In this document: positions 57,730 through 64,000 of the stretch, one piece after another
Numbering within the stretch: the stretch's first letter is position 1
How the letters are laid out: every line of letters starts with the position of its first letter
NCBI GenBank assembly: GCA_030180135.1
Contig: CM058236.1
Span: forward strand, 63,577,728-63,641,727
From: Orychophragmus violaceus
Taxonomy: Eukaryota; Streptophyta; Magnoliopsida; Brassicales; Brassicaceae
DNA: 64,000 bases
Direction of reading: 5' to 3'
Position numbers and translations under genes: made by a program
Notes under the pieces: generated by a model
What the model saw: only the letters and a program-made list of their open reading frames with translations
Told to the model about the DNA's origin: nothing
The model's database searches: none

Positions 57730-59156
57730 TTCTTCCCACTTACAGGAATTCGATCCCCGAATTTTCCGTCACTAATAGACTTTGAATCGACACCAATTCT
57801 CTAAGTTGTCCAGCGGAACAACTCTGATACTTCCTTACTCAAACACTGCTACAAAAAAACCAACTTCTACTGCTTTCTGGCACTTTTCTTGTTCACACGC
57901 TTAATCTTACTGATCTTCACATTGCTCACCCGACTACTGCTCCATTTCCCCATCTTGTCTGCACTCCTTTTCTTTGCTCTTAACTGAATCTATCAATTCT
58001 TACCTCTGGATTCCTCTGTGATTGTCCACTTTGCTATGATTCTCACTTCCGGCCTCCCCACTTTGCTTCGACGTCCACATCCATCCGACACTGATTCATC
58101 TTCTAGAGACACTCTTTAAGAATCTGATCTTCAAATCTGATATTACTGAGGCTCCAACTTAATCCGTAACGATAGCTTCACTCTGATCTCAACATTGTTG
58201 CTGACGTTTCTTCACATCTCTTTGCTAACTCATCATACTGACGGCTTCGCTCTGTCTGTTGCTTTCCACTGATACTTCGCACTGCTTTCCTCCTGGTTTA
58301 GGTCAACAGTCTCGTGGCTCCTTTACACTTCATCTTGTTTTCGGGTTCAGGTTCAATCTCGTATTCACATCGCATCGTCCATTCCGTCCTGCACTTTAAT
58401 GCAACAACTTTTCACTGGAGCGGTTAGATTCATTCCAATCTATGCCCGTTGTGACTTTCTCATAGAGATATGGTTACTTAATCATGTACCCAATGGTTAC
58501 TTATGATTAAATACAATACTCCATAATTCCGCTCTTTCGCGAATTGACGGTTGAACATAACCATCCCCGAGTTAGCTCAAATACTAATCAAAGTCTTCTA
58601 ACGATTTATTCTAGCAACCTAGAAATCTCAACCAACACGATTAACAACTTACCGATGCCACTTTTTCTAAACAAGAAGGCAAACCCTAATTATCTAATGC
58701 ACCAATCAAAGCATTAACAAAATTACGCAATCATGAAACAAAGGCAAGCAATTACCACACACAATCAAGCAATCAGTAGATCGGTCCGGATATGTCGGCG
58801 TTCAGGTTTTAGGTTATGGTGAGCGATCGCCAGTTCTGCTCATCATTTGGTTTCATATGGTAATTTAATTGCATCCATAACCATCACACAAATGAAAATA
58901 ATTACTTCGTTACTCAAAATGATAAGCCGAACACTCTGCATCAACCACATACATAAAACAACATATCACATATATAAAAGTTTTAGTACATAGGTCCGAT
59001 CAAAGTTACTACATAGGCGGCCGCTGTCATAACCAAAAACCAAAATTGCGCCGCTATACACCGAGATATGTCAAAGACAACACGCATATCCGCTGATCTA
59101 TCTACAAACAATACAAGGTTAGTGCCCATACTTACCTGGCCTAGACTGACCCTATC
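57730..59156 (-). other. Element X interior, 3' non-coding part
   Basis: About 1.4 kb between the gag-like frame and the 3' LTR. The polypurine tract lies at 57730-57741 (minus AGTGGGAAGAA). No gene, RT or integrase motif was seen on either strand. Confidence 0.65.
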
Positions 59157-60386
59157 CTAACATCTCCAGCAAGACCGAAATGACCAACACAGACGGCAAG
59201 ACGGGTCGCAGAGATAAACACTGGCAGGTGTGCCAAAAGGGTGCGGTGGGTGTGCATCACGAGATGGTGCGTCGACATGGTGTGACTGAGCCATCGGGCA
59301 GAGACGAGGAGTGTGACCCTCGCGATCACACAACTGACAGGCGGTGGTAGGCGCTAGGAGTGGCCTACAAGAACAAGATGGGGCTCGGTGACCCTCGTCA
59401 CCACAGAGCTGACAAAGCACAGGTGGTCGAGGCGGCCGAACAGATGATGGCCTGCTAGGCTCGGGATCACGTCGGCTAGGTTCGGCTTGGTATGGTCCTG
59501 GTACTGGCGCGCGGTGAGGCTCGGGGTCTGACGTACAAGGTCCTGGTCCGGCGATCGTTCAAATAGGAGCGGGATAACAATCGTGACCACAAACCTGACA
59601 GAAGTCTGGCATTGGGACTGGCTTATAGGGCTCTCGATAGCGCGGATCAACTGGACGTGGGCACCAATAGAGGTGGAAACCCCGCACTCCGCAAGAACTG
59701 CACGGCTGGTACTCTGGCATCTCAAGAGGTAACTCTGACATCTCCGATGGTAACCTAGCTGGCTCGAACGGCTCTGACGGCTGCTCTGACTCAGATGATG
59801 GCTCTGAAGACTCATGCAACGTAGACATGTCTAGCGGTGTGGACGGTGACTCGGACTGTCGGTGCGGCTGATGGTGCGGCCCGACATACTGGTCTAGAGC
59901 ATCAGCGAGCATAGCGGTCTGCTCATCGACGTGCTGCTCTCACTGCTGATGCTGATAGGGATCGATAGGCTCCATGTCCAACTCGAAACCCATAGGTAGA
60001 GGGCTAAAATCAAAGGTTCCCAAACTGAATGGTAGGGGTACCTCAGGCGCCTCTAAGATAGGCTCCGGTGGTAATTGCTGAGCGGTTGGCTCTTGTATCT
60101 GTGGTGGTAATGGCAGTAACCTAACTTCTCCTAATCCAAAGTAATCCATCATCTCAACGTATCCGTCATTGTTATCTGCGTCATCCTCCAATGATGCGGG
60201 TAACAGATCAGGTAAAGGTGTCCAGTCAACCTCTGCTGTTCTAGCGCTCTGTAGTGTCCGTCGTGGAATCGGAGGATGGTTCGACGCACGCAAACCTCGA
60301 GAGTATCCTGAAGGTGGCGACCCTGGCTGACCATGATACGGCTCTGGCTGACTCTGATGGGATCCCGCGGATCCTCGTCTACTCAT
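59157..60386 (-). pseudogene. Element X gag-like protein with repeated zinc-knuckle motifs
   Basis: One frame runs from ATG 60386 (MSRRGSAGSHQ) to a stop at 59157, about 410 codons, with two stops inside (TGA at 59940-59942 and 59559-59561). The N-terminal half is proline/glutamine-rich and acidic with no clear capsid motif. The C-terminal half has a series of cysteine clusters: CSSCGVRGFHLYWC, CQVCGHDC, CQLCGDEGHRAPSC and CQLCDREGHTPRLC, then further cysteines. CCHC knuckles bind retroelement RNA, so a nucleocapsid role is likely. A captured host gene is an alternative. It is the only coding region of element X seen here. Confidence 0.6.
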
Positions 60387-60640
60387 GATGCTGAAACTGA
60401 AATAACCCTGCACCACACACACACCTCCACGCAACCCGTCCTGAGGCATTCTGATGTATGACTGCAATAAAAAACATGAAAAATGTTAGTACAAATAATA
60501 CAAAATCCTAATTCCCATCCCACCCCGGGTTTCACAGACGCGGCTCGGTTTCTTAATGGATGCTTGGGTGACGCAATTTACCTCGATAAAACAAGGAAAA
60601 CACTCAGAAATGAACTGTTTCGAAACCCAGGACAAACCCT

Positions 60641-60652
60641 GCTCTGATACCA
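60641..60652 (-). promoter_or_regulatory. Element X primer-binding site (tRNA-iMet)
   Basis: Minus-strand TGGTATCAGAGC, five bases from the LTR end at 60658. It sets the orientation of element X. Confidence 0.9.
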
Positions 60653-60657
60653 CCTTT

Positions 60658-63600
60658 TGTAACGCCCCTTTCCCATTATCCGCTGACCGTCGAGCTGACC
60701 GGTCAACAATCAAATAAGAACAAGACCAAGTCGAGCCCGAGCAAGTCAAACAGGAAAATTTCATCACAAGACGAAGCCAGAGACAGATCGGTTTGAGACA
60801 AAGGCTCATACTGACCCGTCCTTGACTCTGCTATCCTCACTTCCACGATACAAGGCTTCACATCATGTATCGCTTCCGTGAGTTGTATCAGTTTGGACTA
60901 AACCACTATATCAAGGAAGCATGTTCATTACTGAGCAAATAAACATTTACATAACGTTTATATCTTTACAAAACAGCTTTGCCATTAAAATTAAATAACC
61001 AACTCATACAACAAAATGGCGCCAAAGCAGAACCGATAAAACAAACAAAACATCGAATCAAAAACTCCCGCCACAAGCGATCCCGAAACTACACCGAGGA
61101 CCTCCCGCGTCCGTCGCTGATAAACCTGAAAACACAAAAAGAGTCTAACGAGCGATCTAAGATCACCCAGTGAATCGGCTCCCCACTAACGGCTTCTAGT
61201 CTATCTAGAACTACAATCACCCACCGAAAACCCCAAAATAACAAACACAAACAAGAGCGGCTTATCCCGTGCCACCGTGATCGAAAGCACTGCGGCACAT
61301 GCTCTCGGTTAGACTCGATCTATCTATCTCGCCAAACAAAAATCAACACACACACACACACTGAACAATCTCGGTAACTTCCATAGGTTTACATCGACAC
61401 CGACAAGGTAACTAACCCACGACTCCTATATGTAAACACGAAGTCTCACGACCTAAGACACTGCTCGCAGTCCGTCGATACACAGCGACTCGGGCTACCC
61501 CACGGTAACCTAAATTTCCATGCAATTCGGCCGTAGGACATGACCCCGTATTCTTCGAACCGCACACCTACCGGCGTCACTCAGTAGGTTAACGCCATAA
61601 TCAAAATCACCACCCGAAGACCCACGATTCGATTAGGCAACTATCCGAGGATCCAATCGGGTCGGAAGTACCAGAACGTATTCAAAAACCTAGACTTGCG
61701 GGATCTAACGCACTCTAGAGTCCTAGTGCAGAAATGTAAACACGTAGATTCGCTGGGACTCTAGCAACAATCACACAATCAATAATAGCAATTAAATAAC
61801 AAACTATCCCGCAAGTCTAACACACGCCAACACCAACACTTTGACTCGTCACTTTACCGAGTCAGCAGCTACGAACTTAACCGGCCCTGTGACCTGATTA
61901 TGTGTCCACGAGGACCCTCGGCCCAACACCGAGACAGTCTAAACAGTCCTGCACGCAAAGATCAACAACAACAAGCATCCTCACAATCAATCACACACGC
62001 AAGCCTATTAGGGTGTTCTAACGTCTTTTAATTCATTCTTGGCCGCTACTTTGGATTAGCAGATTGCTAACCCGTAGACGGCTCATCAATCCCAACATTC
62101 TTTAATTACTCTTCCTTCCCTAAGTATCTTTTAATAACTCTTCGATTCGTCGATTTAGAGTTAGTAAATTTACTAACTCCCCGACGTCTCATAATTAACT
62201 TAACTTCGTTCATTAACCCTTAACCCACTATTTAACTTAATCCCATTCCCGTGTATACTCTATATGTTCGTTAGGGTTTACTTTCGTATTTTAATGTCAT
62301 CTTAATTCCAGTATATAGATTCGTTTAATATCGTTCTCTAATAAATATAGATGCATATTCGGTCCTATCATGCAACGTCTATATGAATGCATCAATCAAC
62401 ATTTCTAACGACCTAGCGGCAAACAACAGTTTAATCCTTAACCCTAAGTTCCTAGCATGCATCTCAATTACCTAACCGGTTTACAGTTAACCAAACAATA
62501 TCAATCGTCAATCAACTCATTTAAGTGCGGGTATGAAAAATCCTAATTCTACAGCTTTCGGTTCCCGGTCTATATGCAATTAACTACTCTACGGATTGAG
62601 CCGACTCACAGTGATTCAATGCGGACTGACGGAACTGATGCGGTATGAATCCCGAGATTACCGAACTGAATCCCAAACTCCCGAACACCCTGACACGAAC
62701 CCCCGAAGTATAAAATCACCCAATGGCCTTTGACCGAGCGTTGACCGGCTCGGTTTCAGCCGATGACCGCGGTTTGACCGTGTTGACCGTTGCTTTTGAC
62801 TGCTTCTTGACTGTTGACCAACTGACCCGTTGACTCCAATTCTTGAACCGGCTTGACCACCCAATTGAACCGGTACCTAACCAAACCAAGGTAAACCGGT
62901 TTTGACCAATTAAACCGAACTGTTGACTTTACATCGGTTAATCGCGTTAACCATGTGACCACGGTTTAACCAATCCTAAACCAACCCAAATGCTGAACCA
63001 ATGAGCCTAGATCCATCCCTGAAGAACCGGATGCAGAATGGTGGCGGCGGAGGGCTTCCCGGTGGCCGGCTCCGGCGTTGACCGCGGCGGCGGGAGTGTT
63101 GACCGGACGGTACACAACTTTTCCGGCGGCTGTGGAGGAGATCCAACCACTGAAATGATCACCAGAGTAAGAGGAAGCTTATGATAGGAGAGATGTGGCT
63201 AGAACCGGTGAGTAAAAGGAGAAGAAGGGCGGTGGTGACTCTTTTCCGGCGAGTTCTCCGGTGAACCGGCGGCGACGGCGGCAAGAGAAGGACGGCGGTT
63301 GTAGAGGGGAGTGAGAGGAGTCTTATGGTTCAAGTGGTTTAAGGATTAAGCTTATGTTTTGAGTGTTATGAGATTTCTTGTGTTGCAAGCTATGAAGAAC
63401 ACATGGTGTTCTTGAGGTGTTCTTGAAGTTTCAAGGAGTTTTTGCATGAATTTCTGGGTTCTGATGAATGTAGAGAGAAGGGAGAGCTCGGTGGTGAGGT
63501 GAGGGAGTGAGACTGAGTGAAATGTATCAAGAGTTAGGAGTGAGATGAGTTTGATTGAGACATAAGATGCCATGCAAAATGGTTCAAAGAACCAAATCCA

Positions 63601-64000
63601 TGCATTGCACTCAGACTTAGAGAGGTGGCGCCATCCAGCTGATAACACCTGTCCTCTGTGGTGTTTTATGACAAAAACCTTTCCCTAAACCGCTTAAACC
63701 GACTCTTAAACCCGTTCTTTCCCGATGCTTCGGTTTACCCGTTCTCGCGTTTAATATTTTAGAAAACCCTTGGCTGTTTCCATAAATGCTTCAAACCCCA
63801 AAAAGTGATTTTACATGATTTTAGATGAATTTATCAACTTGAATCACTCCATTTGGACTTCAGTAGCTTTGGTTATGAATTTTACAAGTTTTCTCGTTCT
63901 TATCGGTTTCCATTCCCGATAGTCCGAAAACCCCGTTGAAACTCCGTTTTTTTCACTTCTGGGCTTCTAAATGTTCTTTTTATTGAAAACCAAGAACATT
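60658..64000 (-). repeat. Element X 5' LTR (incomplete in window)
   Basis: At least 3343 bp, beginning TGTAACGCCCC on plus. Collinear with 40513-40648 and 54879-57729. By comparison with the 3' copy (end 57729), its end should lie roughly 0.1 kb beyond the window. Contains the TTGAC cluster at 62725-62950. Open frames inside have no recognisable content. Confidence 0.85.

Larger units (their letters stand above)
40513..64000 (-). mobile_element. Element X, large-LTR non-autonomous retrotransposon, nested and rearranged
   Basis: On the minus strand the 5' LTR runs from beyond 64000 to 60658, with ends TGTAAC...GTTACA. A tRNA-iMet primer-binding site (60652-60641) and a gag-like frame follow. 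A polypurine AGTGGGAAGAA (57741-57730) abuts the 3' LTR, which ends at 57729. The 3' LTR is spread over 40513-40648, 47290-47792, 54534-54878 and 54879-57729, split by Athila-3 and Copia-2. It also has an internal duplication. It interrupts Copia-C gag at 40512. The right end lies outside the window, so its target duplication cannot be checked. Confidence 0.8.

Noticed and set aside
47290..62360. Three near-identical blocks (47290, 55460, 61856) considered as a satellite array
   Set aside because: They fit as collinear parts of element X LTRs with identifiable ends, a primer-binding site and a polypurine tract, not as a tandem satellite.

Overview
The window looks like nested-transposon heterochromatin from a plant, most likely a Brassicaceae species. 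Supporting this are plant LINEs with DUF4283/zinc-knuckle ORF1s, Ty1/copia elements primed by initiator tRNA-Met, Athila-type Ty3/gypsy elements primed by tRNA-Asp and carrying an ATHILA ORF-1-like gene, a MuDR-like MULE, a TRIM and a Stowaway-like MITE. Only about 16.4-20.6 kb looks like host genes.

Layout. (1) 1-10.9 kb: a minus-strand LINE (LINE-A) is split by a complete copia element (Copia-1, 1500-8958, target duplication AATAG). Its ORF1 also carries a 386-bp TRIM (9240-9625, target duplication GTTAT). (2) 11361-15733: a MULE with about 255-bp terminal inverted repeats. It holds two convergent genes: a broken MuDR-type transposase and an intact small GRF zinc-finger gene. (3) 16.4-20.6 kb: a three-exon lysine/glutamate-rich gene (324 aa) and a multi-exon gene I cannot identify. 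(4) 20.6-22.7 kb: AT-rich DNA with a degenerate 42-bp minisatellite and a MITE. (5) 22.76-33.5 kb: a 5'-truncated plus-strand LINE (LINE-B) split by Athila-1 (24209-33206, target duplication TGTGG). (6) 33.9 kb to the window end: a degenerate minus-strand copia (Copia-C) holds Athila-2 (35032-39775) and a large LTR element (element X, 40513 to beyond 64000). Element X contains a rearranged Athila-3 (40649-47289) and Copia-2 (47793-54533). Copia-2 is itself cut by a 680-bp solo LTR (50335-51014, target duplication GGCAA).

None of the three Athila-like elements encodes reverse transcriptase or integrase here. They keep gag and a retropepsin, and Athila-1 also keeps an ORF-1-like gene. Element X carries only a zinc-knuckle gag-like frame between LTRs longer than 3.3 kb. 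Both copia polyproteins have stops and frameshifts, so the insertions look like fossils, although several LTR pairs remain similar.

The most striking signal is a paired palindrome. The core is CGATCG, or a one-base variant, in the frame TGYRWCGATCGWYRCA. I count 35 pairs with core-to-core spacing of 20-23 bp (17 of them exactly 21). They occur in two copia copies, a copia solo LTR and three Athila-like elements, in LTRs, leaders, spacers and even gag coding sequence. I saw no pairs in the host genes, MULE, LINEs, TRIM or element X. This geometry suggests a two-helical-turn protein-binding module shared by unrelated retrotransposons.
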